From: Rikenellaceae bacterium | GTDB lineage: Bacteria; Bacteroidota; Bacteroidia; Bacteroidales; Rikenellaceae | DNA: 42,335 bases | NCBI GenBank assembly: GCA_017415005.1 | Contig: JAFQJK010000101.1 | Span: 1 to 42,335, forward strand | Direction of reading: 5' to 3' | The notes under the pieces: model-generated | What the model was told of the DNA's origin: nothing | Seen by the model: only the letters and a program-made list of their open reading frames with translations | Database searches by the model: none | Part shown: one piece after another, positions 25,200-33,626 of the stretch | How positions within the stretch are numbered: position 1 is the first letter of the stretch | Layout of the letters: the number at the start of each line of letters is the position of its first letter | Translations under genes and position numbers: made by a program

Positions 25200-26386
25200 C
25201 ACCTCTCCCGGTTGAAAAGTTCCACATAGGTGTCCATATCCTTGTCGCCCCTGCCCGAGAGCGTCACGACGACCACATCTTCCGGACGGAACCGCTTGAT
25301 CCCGAGCACGGCCAGCGCATGGGCCGATTCGAGAGCCGGAATGATCCCTTCGAGCCGCGTCAGCTCGAACGCCGCGGCAACAGCCTGGTCATCCGTAACG
25401 GCCAGAACCTCCTCGCGTCCAACGGACGACATATGGGCATGGACCGGGCCGATACCCGGATAGTCGAGCCCGGCCGAGATCGAGTACGGCTCGGTGATCT
25501 GCCCGTCGGCGGTCTGCATGACCAGCGTCCGCGCCCCGTGGATGATCCCTTTGCGCCCGAGGTGGATCGTCGCCGCCGACTCCTCGGTGTCGACACCCAG
25601 CCCGGCCGCCTCGGCTGCCACGAGCTTCACGCGTTCGTCGTCCATATAGTGGTAGAAAGTCCCCGCAGCGTTGCTGCCCCCACCCACGCAAGCGATGAGG
25701 TAGTCGGGGTAATCGCGCCCCTCATGCTCCGCGAGCTGCTTCCTGATCTCCTCGCTGATGACCGATTGCAGGCGGGCCACCATATCGGGATAGGGATGCG
25801 GACCGACAACCGAACCGATAATATAGTACGTGTCGGTCGGGTTGCAGCACCAGTCGCGGATCGCCTCGTTGGTCGCATCCTTGAGCGTCTTATTGCCGCT
25901 CATCACCGGCACGACCCTTGCGCCGAGCATCTCCATCTTCTGTACGTTGAGCCTCTGGCGCTTCACATCCGTCTCGCCCATGTAAACGACGCACTCCATG
26001 TTCATCAGCGCGCAGACCGTGGCGGCCGCCACGCCGTGCTGGCCGGCGCCCGTCTCGGCGATGATACGGGTCTTGCCGAGCCGGCGGGCGAGCAGGATCT
26101 GGCCGATCGTGTTGTTGATCTTGTGCGCCCCGGTGTGATTGAGGTCCTCGCGCTTGAGGTAGATGCGGGCGCCGTACTTCTCCGTAAGGCGCGGTGCGAA
26201 ATAAAGCGGCGACGGGCGCCCCACATAGTCGCGCAGCAGGCTGTGGAACTCCCGCTTGAACGAGTCGTCGTTCATAATCTTCAGGTAGGCCTCGCGGAGC
26301 GCCTCCACGTTCGAATAGAGGACTTCGGGGATGTACGCTCCGCCGAACTCGCCGTAATAGCCTTTGTCATCTACATTGTAAGTCAT
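25199..26386 (-). CDS. trpB: Tryptophan synthase beta subunit
   Basis: The 395-residue PLP enzyme condenses indole with serine. The catalytic lysine lies in [16 protein letters not shown], the phosphate-binding loop is [15 protein letters not shown], and [17 protein letters not shown] and GLDYPGIGP are the other family marks. The N-terminal [13 protein letters not shown] confirms the classical TrpB1 type that pairs with TrpA. It is the first gene of the operon and lies 35 bases downstream of the attenuator T-run, so all seven structural genes are under the leader's control. Confidence 0.98.
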   Translation of the reverse strand: MTYNVDDKGYYGEFGGAYIPEVLYSNVEALREAYLKIMNDDSFKREFHSLLRDYVGRPSPLYFAPRLTEKYGARIYLKREDLNHTGAHKINNTIGQILLARRLGKTRIIAETGAGQHGVAAATVCALMNMECVVYMGETDVKRQRLNVQKMEMLGARVVPVMSGNKTLKDATNEAIRDWCCNPTDTYYIIGSVVGPHPYPDMVARLQSVISEEIRKQLAEHEGRDYPDYLIACVGGGSNAAGTFYHYMDDERVKLVAAEAAGLGVDTEESAATIHLGRKGIIHGARTLVMQTADGQITEPYSISAGLDYPGIGPVHAHMSSVGREEVLAVTDDQAVAAAFELTRLEGIIPALESAHALAVLGIKRFRPEDVVVVTLSGRGDKDMDTYVELFNRER

Positions 26387-26420
26387 CGTTATCTGTTTTT
26401 AGTTTTACGATCGGAACCGG

Positions 26421-26456
26421 AAAAAAAGAAGGGCTGTCGTGAGTCCGACAGCCCTT
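26421..26456 (-). terminator. trp attenuator: intrinsic terminator in the leader
   Basis: On the minus strand an 11-bp perfect stem (AAGGGCTGTCG / CGACAGCCCTT, loop of 6) is followed by C and seven Ts. It lies between the leader ORF and trpB, with no other gene to terminate, so it must act on the trp transcript itself. The loop and the first bases of the 3' arm (26436-26444) can instead pair with the segment at 26507-26515 over 9 bases, forming an antiterminator. Confidence 0.92.
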
Positions 26457-26501
26457 GCAGTATATTGGGGAAATTAATCCTTCTTACCTATACATACAGA
26501 A

Positions 26502-26570
26502 TCAGCACTCACGACCACCGGGTTGAGAGCGCCACCACCAAAAGTTATTATTCGTCGATACGAAATTCAT
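26502..26570 (-). CDS. trpL: trp operon leader peptide (22 residues, three consecutive Trp)
   Basis: The ORF reads MNFVSTNNNFWWWRSQPGGREC and stops with TGA. Three tandem TGG codons (26532-26540) lie in its middle. Just downstream, region 1 (26521-26527) can pair with region 2 (26508-26516) in a 7-bp stem with a two-base bulge. Region 2 can alternatively pair with part of the terminator. A ribosome stalled at the Trp codons would cover region 1 and free region 2 to block the terminator. A ribosome that reaches the stop, 3 bases past region 2, would mask region 2 and let the terminator form. The start lies about 20 bases after the predicted transcription start. Assignment as a leader is by structure and position; the symbol is by analogy with enteric trpL. 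Confidence 0.9.
   Translation of the reverse strand: MNFVSTNNNFWWWRSQPGGREC
26507..26515 (-). promoter_or_regulatory. Antiterminator segment (region 2) of the trp leader
   Basis: GTCGTGAGT on the minus strand is exactly complementary to ACTCACGAC in the terminator loop and 3' arm (26444-26436). It also overlaps the 3' half of the 1:2 hairpin and the last codons of the leader ORF, as ribosome-mediated attenuation requires. Confidence 0.82.
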
Positions 26571-26596
26571 CTTGACTTTCTGCTTTGTGTACGGGA

Positions 26597-26628
26597 CAAA
26601 TATAGAGAATAATTTTTTTAATTCGCAA
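26597..26628 (-). promoter_or_regulatory. Promoter of the trp operon
   Basis: On the minus strand TTG (26628-26626) and TATATTTG (26604-26597) are 21 bases apart, an exact Bacteroidota consensus. Initiation near 26590 would place the leader ATG about 20 bases downstream. Confidence 0.8.
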
Positions 26629-26765
26629 CCCCCGGCTGCATTTTTCGGCGCACCAGGCCGTCAACATCCACCGGACAAGCCGGTTATGACGCTCATTTCT
26701 GTCCGGTTCCGGCCCCCCGTACAGGAATAGACGACCCGCCCCGGCCATTTTGATCCCAAATGCAT

Positions 26766-26773
26766 TACCTTTG
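26766..26773 (+). promoter_or_regulatory. Putative -7 box of the MATE gene
   Basis: TACCTTTG is an exact TAnnTTTG match 43 bases before the MATE ATG. The nearest TTTG upstream is only 13 bases away, too close for a standard -33 box. Confidence 0.5.
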
Positions 26774-26816
26774 CCGTGTCGCTACGGCGGCAAATACCGT
26801 TCCAACCGAATATCCT

Positions 26817-28211
26817 ATGGCAGAACAATCGATTCCCACCTATCTCGGGACCGACAGCATCCCCAAACTCCTGACCCGGTACTCGATCCCGGCCATCATC
26901 GCGATGACCGCCGCGTCGATGTACAACATGGTCGACAGCATCTTCATCGGACGCGGCGTCGGACCGCTCGGCATCTCGGGGCTCGCACTCACGCTGCCGT
27001 TGATGAACATGGCCGCCGCATTCGGCTCGCTGGTGGGCATCGGTGCCTCGACGCTCCTCTCGGTCAAGATGGGACAGAAGGACACCGAGAGCGCCGAGAG
27101 GATCATCGGCAACGTCATCCTGCTCAACTCGATCATCGGTGCGCTCTTCTCGGTCATCGGCCTGCTGTTCCTCGATAAGATCCTCTATATCTTCGGCGCC
27201 AGCGACCAGACCCTCCCCTACGCCCGCGATTATATGCAGGTGATCCTGATGGGTAATGTAATGACCCATATCTACCTCGGGCTGAACGATATGCTCCGCG
27301 CATCGGGCTACCCGGCCCGCGCCATGATCGCCACGCTCTCGGCCGTGCTCATCAACTGCCTGCTCAACGCGCTGTTCATCTTCTCGCTGGGCTGGGGTAT
27401 CCGGGGCGCGGCATGGGCCACGCTGGCCGCACAGGCCGTCGCGCTCACATACGAGATCATCCATTTCAGCAACCCGAAGCACTATATCCACTTCAAACGC
27501 GGCATTTTCCGCCTCAGGAAGCAGATCGTGCAGGGCATCCTGGCCATCGGCCTCTCGCCCTTCCTGATGAACCTCTGTGCCAGCGTCGTCGTGATCCTGA
27601 TCAACCGCGCACTGCAGCTCACCGGCGGCGACATGGCCGTCGGGGCTTACGGTATCGTCAACCGCGTGGCGTTGCTGTTCGTGATGATCGTCTTCGGGTT
27701 CAACCAGGGCATGCAGCCCATCGCCGGGTACAACTTCGGCGCCCAGAAGTACGACCGCGTTATCAAAGTGCTCAAATATACGATCATCTGAGGGGTAAGC
27801 GTAACGACCACCGGCTTCCTGCTATGCGAGCTGATGCCGCGCCAGATCGCCTTCCTGTTCACCGACAACGAGGAGCTGATCGGGCTGGCGGCAAGGGCTC
27901 TGCGCATCGTGCTGCTGCTGTTCCCGCTGGTCGGGTTTCAGATCGTCACGTCCAACTTCTTCCAATCGATCGGCATGGCCAAGAAAGCCATCTTCCTGTC
28001 GCTCACCCGCCAGATGCTGTTCCTCATCCCGTTCCTGCTGATCCTGCCGCGCATATACGGCGACACGGGAGTCTGGATGAGCATGCCCCTGGCCGACACG
28101 GCGGCCATTGTCGTCGCTTCGGTCATGCTCACGCGGCAGCTCCGCAAATTCCGCTCGCACATGCAGTCCGACACGAACAACGCCACTAACCAATCCTCAG
28201 ATAACCGATGA
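26817..28211 (+). pseudogene. MATE-family multidrug exporter gene interrupted by one in-frame TGA
   Basis: The frame from the ATG at 26817 (MAEQSIPTYLGTDSIPKLL) codes for a MATE exporter: SMYNMVDSIFIGRGVG, FGSLVGIGASTLLSVKMGQ, and AYGIVNRVALLFVMIVFGFNQGMQPI are family marks. Codon 325 is TGA (27789-27791). Beyond it the same frame continues with no shift: GVSVTTTGFLLCELMPRQIAFLFTD through the last helices to a natural stop at 28211. The combined length of 464 codons is normal for the family. The TGA falls where relatives usually have tryptophan (WG...T.GFL), so TGG-to-TGA is the simplest change. As written, the product would lose about 140 residues and three to four helices, so the gene is probably inactive unless the stop is read through or is a sequencing error. 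The next gene starts at the overlapping ATGA. Confidence 0.85.
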
Positions 28212-28843
28212 ATCCCAACTTTGTCATCGCCGTCGGCCGGCAGTTCGGCAGCGGCGGCCGTGAAATCGGCAAGCAGCTGGCCGCCCGGTTCGGCATCGGC
28301 TACTACGACAAGGAGCTGATGAAGCTGGCCGCCAAAGAGAGCGGCGTCACCGAAGAGTTCTTCGAGAAAGCCGACGAGCGAACGCCCGGCACGCTTATGC
28401 ACGCCCTGTCGGTGGCTCTCACGATGGGCGGAGGAGCCTTCCAGAGCAACGCCCTGTCGGGTGAGAACCTCTTCCGCTTCCAGTCCGAGGTGATCCGCCA
28501 GCTGGCCGCCGAGCAGTCGTGCGTGATCGTCGGCCGCACGGCCGACTACATCCTGCGGGCGAACCCGCGTTGCGTCAACATCTTCGTTCACGCCCCGATG
28601 GAGGTGCGCGTCGGGCGGATCGCCACGCTACAGGACCTGAGCCCACGCAAGGCCGAGGAGCTGATCCGCAAGACCGACAAAAGCCGCGCGGCCTACTACA
28701 ACTATTACACCGGAAAGACCTGGGGCGACTCAGCCTCCTACCACCTGTCGGTCGACTCGTCGGCGCTCGGCATCGACACGACGACCGGCTATATCGAGCA
28801 ATTCGTCGCCAGCCGGCTCGCAAGCGTCGACCGTAACCGCTAA
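28208..28843 (+). CDS. Cytidylate kinase-like family protein
   Basis: The 211-residue protein opens with a P-loop variant (IAVGRQFGSGGREIGKQLA) and continues with FGIGYYDKELMKLAA, as in the AAA_26/cytidylate-kinase-like family. SCVIVGRTADYIL and NIFVHAPMEVRVGRI follow in the middle, and KSRAAYYNYYTGKTWGD in the lid region. It is distinct from the housekeeping cytidylate kinase and its substrate is not established. It overlaps the MATE stop by four bases (ATGA). In this phylum the pair MATE plus this kinase-like gene is often adjacent, as far as I recall. A polar effect of the upstream TGA on its translation is possible. Confidence 0.85.
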   Translation: MNPNFVIAVGRQFGSGGREIGKQLAARFGIGYYDKELMKLAAKESGVTEEFFEKADERTPGTLMHALSVALTMGGGAFQSNALSGENLFRFQSEVIRQLAAEQSCVIVGRTADYILRANPRCVNIFVHAPMEVRVGRIATLQDLSPRKAEELIRKTDKSRAAYYNYYTGKTWGDSASYHLSVDSSALGIDTTTGYIEQFVASRLASVDRNR

Positions 28844-28861
28844 ACCGGCTCGCAACAAACA

Positions 28862-28891
28862 GCCGGGGCTCCCCTACGTGGGAACCCCGGC
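28862..28891 (+). terminator. Terminator after the kinase-like gene
   Basis: GCCGGGGCTCCC and GGGAACCCCGGC pair over 12 positions with one C-A mismatch and a 6-base loop, 19 bases past the stop, followed by ATATTT. The T-run is weak. The remaining bases to 29106 hold no supported gene. Confidence 0.65.
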
Positions 28892-29106
28892 ATATTTATG
28901 GCCGATCCGGACACCTGCCTCCGCCGACATGAGCCGCGGAGACCGTGATCCCGGCCGGCTTACCTCTTCACGGTCAGCGTCCGGGTCGAGCACGACCAGC
29001 CCGGAGACAGGCCGCACCCAAACACATTGACATACAAGACTTCTTACCGACCATAATGTCGAAAAATTGATGTACGTGCAGCCGGCGATGCAGCGGCATA
29101 GCAACC

Positions 29107-30546
29107 TTAGTTAAGCAGTTGCATATCGGCTTTCATCATGTAGACATTATAGGGCACCCACATCGACATCAGGAAATAAAGCTTATTCCCGGTGAGCGAA
29201 AGCGGATGGATATACGATCCGTATAGCTGCGGATACTCCCAGCCGGTACATACCGAGGTAGCATTGGTCCAAGGCCCGGTGATCTCATCGGCCGTCCGCA
29301 TGGCAATATCATACCCGTACTTGACATCGCGGAAATAGAGAATGATCCACTTCTGGTAGCCGGTATGATAGGCTACGGACAGCTCACCCGCCACATCGTC
29401 GAACAGCGTGGTGGCTGCCGTTTCGTTGCCCGTCACCCACTCGCTGGTCGACCAGTACTCATACTTCGACTGATCCTCGATATCCTCCTCTTTGACACGG
29501 GCCAGCTTAGGCTTGGTCGTACGGCCGGTCTCGGTACCCACGATATAGACATAGCCGTCCTTTTTGGCAAAGCCCACCTGGCCGAAATTGCTGTATGAAC
29601 CGAACTCCACATTCTCGCAGCGCGTCCAGTTCTGGCCACCATCGGTCGAGCGGAACAGACGCGAGTGGTTGGTCAGGTAATCGGGCGACCAGGCACGGAT
29701 GTTCATATAGTGGATATAGTCGATCCCGTTGGCCCGGATAGCGGCTGTGGGGATCGAGGTCCAGTTACCCTGACCCGAAGTGTTCTTACCTCCGTAGATG
29801 ATCTCCTTGGCATTGCCCCGCGTGTCGGTCGCCGCGCCACTGATCGAAAGGCCGTCCGAAAGGTCGCTGTCGGTCGAGAAGAGCAGCACGTTGCACCGCC
29901 AGCCACCCGCCGCACCGGGACCGCCGCCGTTGAAATTGGGCGAGAACGAGCTGCCGTACGAATCGCCGAAAGCGATACCGTACTTACCGGGATCCATTTC
30001 CCACACGATGCCCAGGTCAGTGCCGCCCAGGTTGAAGCGCGTGTCCGTCTGGTTATCGACCTGATACAGCGGGGTCGGGAACCCGGTGCCCGAAACGGCC
30101 TTACCCGTAACGCGCGAGATACACTGCACGTTCGCGATGCTGATCCCCCAACGGTTGTCCACAGCGACCTGCTTGGTCGCCGAACGGCTTCCGTTCTTAC
30201 CCACGGCCACAAAGCCGAGGGTGAAGTTATCGGCGCTGCTGGAGGTCACCTTGTAGGTATACGTATATTCCGGCGTCAGCTCATCCTGGTACAACTCGCT
30301 CGTATAGGTCGTGCCACCATCTATGCGCTTCACTTCCAGCTTGCTCAGCTGATCGAAATTCTCAAACGTGATATCGACCGAGACCACGCGGTCCCCCTTG
30401 CTGGGCTTGGCTGTGGTCGCGCCCAACGTCAGATCGGCCGCCGGCGCGGGCTCACCCCCTCCGTCATCCGATTTACAGCCCGTCAGACCTGCCAACAAAA
30501 GGCAGCAACTCATGGCCGCCAAAACTCGCATCTTCGTATTCTTCAT
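29107..30546 (-). CDS. DUF4185 domain lipoprotein (upstream paralogue at 30590)
   Basis: From the ATG at 30546 the protein has 479 residues with a lipoprotein signal (LLLAGLTGCKSDD). Residues about 30-125 look like an Ig-like beta domain. The DUF4185 domain fills the rest, with FNLGGTDLGIVWEMD, IAFGDSYGSSF, SIPTAAIRANGIDYIHYM, LFRSTDGGQNW (an Asp-box), YHTGYQKWIILYF, and EYPQLYGSYIHP near the end. DUF4185 proteins have a five-bladed propeller-like pattern, and related families act on carbohydrates; no enzyme activity is established. It is the second gene of a tandem pair, 43 bases after the first, and is probably cotranscribed and surface-exposed. The frame extends to 30588 and could also start at 30531. 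Confidence 0.85.
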   Translation of the reverse strand: MKNTKMRVLAAMSCCLLLAGLTGCKSDDGGGEPAPAADLTLGATTAKPSKGDRVVSVDITFENFDQLSKLEVKRIDGGTTYTSELYQDELTPEYTYTYKVTSSSADNFTLGFVAVGKNGSRSATKQVAVDNRWGISIANVQCISRVTGKAVSGTGFPTPLYQVDNQTDTRFNLGGTDLGIVWEMDPGKYGIAFGDSYGSSFSPNFNGGGPGAAGGWRCNVLLFSTDSDLSDGLSISGAATDTRGNAKEIIYGGKNTSGQGNWTSIPTAAIRANGIDYIHYMNIRAWSPDYLTNHSRLFRSTDGGQNWTRCENVEFGSYSNFGQVGFAKKDGYVYIVGTETGRTTKPKLARVKEEDIEDQSKYEYWSTSEWVTGNETAATTLFDDVAGELSVAYHTGYQKWIILYFRDVKYGYDIAMRTADEITGPWTNATSVCTGWEYPQLYGSYIHPLSLTGNKLYFLMSMWVPYNVYMMKADMQLLN

Positions 30547-30589
30547 TTGGTGTAGTGTTAAATATTGTACGGTTAATAATTCTGTCACT

Positions 30590-32008
30590 TCACTTCCCGT
30601 CCCGTATCCCGATGTCGAGCCGCATCAGGAACACATTGTACGGCTTCCACATAGACATCAGGAAATAAACCCGGTCCTCATCGTCCTTCCACGGATGCAG
30701 ATACGAGCCGTATAGCTGCGGATATTCCCTGCCGGAGGCCACGACCTTGGCCCGGCTCCAGGGCCCGGCGACCGAGGCTGCATCGCGCATGACGATCGCA
30801 TAGCGGCGCTTGCAAAAGTATAGAACGATCCAACGATCGTATTTCTTATGGTACATCAGCGAAATTTCACCGGTCGTATCGTTAAAAACAGGCGTCGCCG
30901 CCTGCTCGTCACCCGCAACCCAGCCACGCGCCCCATTCCAATAGTGATAGGCACCCGGAACCTCCATGTCCGCTTCGCGGCAGCGGGCCAGATAGGCCGA
31001 CCCCGACCGCCCCGACTGCGTGCCGATCATATAGACATACCCCTCACGGCAGGCATAGGCCACCTGAGCGAAATGGCTCAGGCTGTCGTACCTCACGGAT
31101 GTGGGTTGCCACGTCCGCCCTCCGTCCGTCGAACGGCACAGGGCCGAATAGTTGGTATCCCAGTCTTTGGGACCGCCCCACCGGCGGACCATCATATAGT
31201 GCAGGTAATCCGTCCCTGCTGCGCGGATGGCCGCGGTCGGGATCGCCGTCCAGTCGCCCCGCCCCGACTTATCTTTCCGGGCATGGACCACTTCCGCGGC
31301 CCTGCCCTGCGCATCGGACATCATATCCGTGATCGTCAGACCGTCTTCCAGATCATGGTCGCCCGAGAAGGCGAGCAGGTTACAGCGCCAGTTGCTGCCT
31401 GTGGGCTCGCCGCCCGCCGGGTGCTCGAAATCGCTGCCGTAGGAATCGCCGAACAGGATGCCGACGCGCCTGTCGTCCATCGCCCAGATAATACCGAGGT
31501 CGGTGCCGCCCACATCGAAGCGTTCGTCCGTCCGGTTCGGATTGGGAAGCGTCTCCCCATAGGGTGTACGTCCCGTCACCCGGGCCACCCTCGCCAGGCC
31601 TGACGGCACCAGATCAGCCCGGTTGTCGATCCTGACGATCTCGTCGGGCGACACCGTCCCGTCTTCGTAACAGGCGTGGAACACCAGCCGGACCGTATCT
31701 GCATCGGCCGGAGATATGGTACACTTATAATGATAGGGAAATTGCAACGACTCTCCCGGCACGAAGCGTTCGGTCTTACACCCAGCCGATTCGACCCGGA
31801 CATAGAGCTGCCCGATACGCTGCGTCCCGTCCAGTGCCACGGGTACCTGCACATCCTCCGGCATGCCGGTCAGCTTGGCGGAGCAACGGATCGTGCGTGC
31901 CTCACCGTCCGGCGACGCAGAGCCGCGCACCCCCGAAGCGCAAACAATACCGTAGTCCAGACACAGAACGGCCAGAACTGTGTACGCACACGTTAATAAA
32001 AACCTCAT
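30590..32008 (-). CDS. DUF4185 domain protein, exported
   Basis: The 472-residue protein is a paralogue of the next gene. It shares FDVGGTDLGIIWAMD, ILFGDSYGSDF, IPTAAIRAAGTDYLHYM, LCRSTDGGRTW, YHKKYDRWIVLYF, EYPQLYGSYLHP and YFLMSMWKPYNVF. The N-terminus is a hydrophobic signal (LTCAYTVLAVLCLDYGIVCA) without a good lipobox, so this copy is more likely released by signal peptidase I than lipidated. That would leave one free and one anchored copy. A consensus promoter lies 40 bases upstream. The function is unknown; the neighbouring esterase and sialidase-fold gene suggest a glycan substrate. Confidence 0.83.
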   Translation of the reverse strand: MRFLLTCAYTVLAVLCLDYGIVCASGVRGSASPDGEARTIRCSAKLTGMPEDVQVPVALDGTQRIGQLYVRVESAGCKTERFVPGESLQFPYHYKCTISPADADTVRLVFHACYEDGTVSPDEIVRIDNRADLVPSGLARVARVTGRTPYGETLPNPNRTDERFDVGGTDLGIIWAMDDRRVGILFGDSYGSDFEHPAGGEPTGSNWRCNLLAFSGDHDLEDGLTITDMMSDAQGRAAEVVHARKDKSGRGDWTAIPTAAIRAAGTDYLHYMMVRRWGGPKDWDTNYSALCRSTDGGRTWQPTSVRYDSLSHFAQVAYACREGYVYMIGTQSGRSGSAYLARCREADMEVPGAYHYWNGARGWVAGDEQAATPVFNDTTGEISLMYHKKYDRWIVLYFCKRRYAIVMRDAASVAGPWSRAKVVASGREYPQLYGSYLHPWKDDEDRVYFLMSMWKPYNVFLMRLDIGIRDGK

Positions 32009-32047
32009 AAGGTCAGGAATGGATTGTCAAAAGGTTTCTCTCGTTCA

Positions 32048-32078
32048 CAAATCTACGCAATTATTCGTCCCCATCCAA
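32048..32078 (-). promoter_or_regulatory. Promoter of the DUF4185 pair
   Basis: On the minus strand TTG (32078-32076) and TAGATTTG (32055-32048) are 20 bases apart, an exact consensus. The leader is about 35 bases. Confidence 0.75.
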
Positions 32079-32142
32079 TTTTTCCGGCCAAACAGCACAT
32101 TCCCCGCTGACGTCCAGGTCGGCCAACACATTTATAACCAAC

Positions 32143-32174
32143 AAAAAAACTGCGCCAGAAATTGCGCAGTTTTT
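32143..32174 (-). terminator. Intrinsic terminator after the esterase gene
   Basis: AAAAACTGCGC and GCGCAGTTTTT form an 11-bp stem with an 8-base loop, 22 bases past the esterase stop. On the minus strand a run of seven Ts covers the end of the stem. It separates the esterase operon from the DUF4185 pair. Confidence 0.88.
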
Positions 32175-32195
32175 ATCGGGGAATGGGATGCACGA

Positions 32196-33605
32196 TCACC
32201 GTACATCATCCCAGTCGTCGGTCCTGAACGGCACGGCCGGAATGCCCGAAGCATTGAACAGGCTCGCCTCGCACAGGTTACGGAACGCGTACCGCACAGC
32301 CACCGGCCTGGGCACCGCATCACTGCGCACCTCGACCGTGTTGCCGGCACCCAGCCAGGCTACGGCCGGATGGAACTTCCGGTCGGCCCCGGCGATCTCG
32401 AAACCAGCCAGCGTACCCGCAGGCCGCACAAAGCCCGACTCGCCCTCGAAATCGACGATCGCCCGGTCACCCTCGAAGCGCACCGAACGCATGCGGTGAG
32501 GCATCGCGGGAAAGCCCTTCATGCCATACGTGCGCGACAGGGCCACTGCAGCCAACCGCTGCCCCACAAGGTCCTTATACCGGGGATGGATCGTCTCGGC
32601 CGCCCCGATATCGGTCGTCGAGGCAATGCCCGAATGAGGGATCTTGTCGAGCGCGCGCACCTGCTGCTCGATCGTCAGCGGCAGCGCGGTCCCCTGAGGA
32701 TCGTCGTATCCGAACGGCGCCAACTGCACGTAGTAGAATGCCATCCGGTCGTCGCCCCAGCGCTCGCGCCACAACGCGACCATCGCGGCCATATTATCGG
32801 CATACAACGGATAGTTGTAGAGGTTGGCCTCGCCCTGGTACCAGATGAATCCACGCGCCGTAAAGGGCTGCACGGGCACGATCATCCCATTGTAAAGCGC
32901 CGCGGTCTTGTTGAACGCATCCTGCGAGGCATCGCTGTCGAGAACCCCCGGATCGACCGTTTGCGCCGTCGGCACGTCCATCCAGGTCTCGATGCGCGTC
33001 GCACCGCGGCAGGTCGAGATCAGCCCCACCGGCACGTCGAGCGCCCCGATCAGGTTACGGCCGAAAAAATAGGCCGTCGCGCTGAAATCGGCAGCCGAGG
33101 CCGACGTCGAGACCTGCCACCGGCCGTTGCAGTCGGTCCGCGGCTCCGACGCAGGTACGCGGTCGACCGTGAACAACCGGAGCCTGTCGTACCGTCCGGC
33201 ATCGAGGAGCGTCTCGAGCGAGCGGTTGACCGGCTCGTTCCAGAACCCCTGCATCGGCATCTCCATATTCGACTGTCCCGTACATATCCACACTTCGCCG
33301 ATCAGTATGTCGTCGAGCGTCAGCCGGTCGCCGTCGTCGAACACGATCGCATAGGGACCACCCGCCCCGGGCGTTGCCACGCTGACCTGCCAGAGGCTGT
33401 CGGCCCCCGCTGTCGCCGTGTATTTCTGCCTGCTCCAAGAGGGCTCTACGATCACCTTACGGCCCGGCGCAGCCTTACCCCAAAGGTTAGCCTCGGAACG
33501 CTGCTGCAGGACCATGCCGTTACCGATCACTGCCGGCAGCCGGACCTCGGCCGACGCCGTCAAGGCCGAAGCCAGCATCAGGACCGTCATCACGATATGT
33601 TTCAT
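32196..33605 (-). CDS. Sialate O-acetylesterase (SGNH hydrolase fold)
   Basis: The 469-residue protein has a signal peptide (HIVMTVLMLASALTASA) and is probably periplasmic. It removes O-acetyl groups from sialic acids or other acetylated sugars such as xylan. The catalytic serine is in WICTGQSNMEMP and the Asp/His pair in DIGAAETIHPRYKD; RGFIWYQGEANLYNY is the conserved substrate-site block. An N-terminal beta domain (about 20-100) precedes the hydrolase core, as in the family. It follows the sialidase-fold gene by 21 bases and is cotranscribed with it. The pairing favours sialic acid as substrate, but this is inference. Confidence 0.9.
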   Translation of the reverse strand: MKHIVMTVLMLASALTASAEVRLPAVIGNGMVLQQRSEANLWGKAAPGRKVIVEPSWSRQKYTATAGADSLWQVSVATPGAGGPYAIVFDDGDRLTLDDILIGEVWICTGQSNMEMPMQGFWNEPVNRSLETLLDAGRYDRLRLFTVDRVPASEPRTDCNGRWQVSTSASAADFSATAYFFGRNLIGALDVPVGLISTCRGATRIETWMDVPTAQTVDPGVLDSDASQDAFNKTAALYNGMIVPVQPFTARGFIWYQGEANLYNYPLYADNMAAMVALWRERWGDDRMAFYYVQLAPFGYDDPQGTALPLTIEQQVRALDKIPHSGIASTTDIGAAETIHPRYKDLVGQRLAAVALSRTYGMKGFPAMPHRMRSVRFEGDRAIVDFEGESGFVRPAGTLAGFEIAGADRKFHPAVAWLGAGNTVEVRSDAVPRPVAVRYAFRNLCEASLFNASGIPAVPFRTDDWDDVR

Positions 33606-33626
33606 ATTCTCTGAATATTAATATCA

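Noticed and set aside
28874..29104. 76-residue frame on the minus strand
   Set aside because: It overlaps the terminator loop and has no recognisable sequence or start context.
31980..33614. 544-residue frame on the plus strand
   Set aside because: It runs through the DUF4185 promoter and the terminator at 32143-32174, and is antisense to the acetylesterase.
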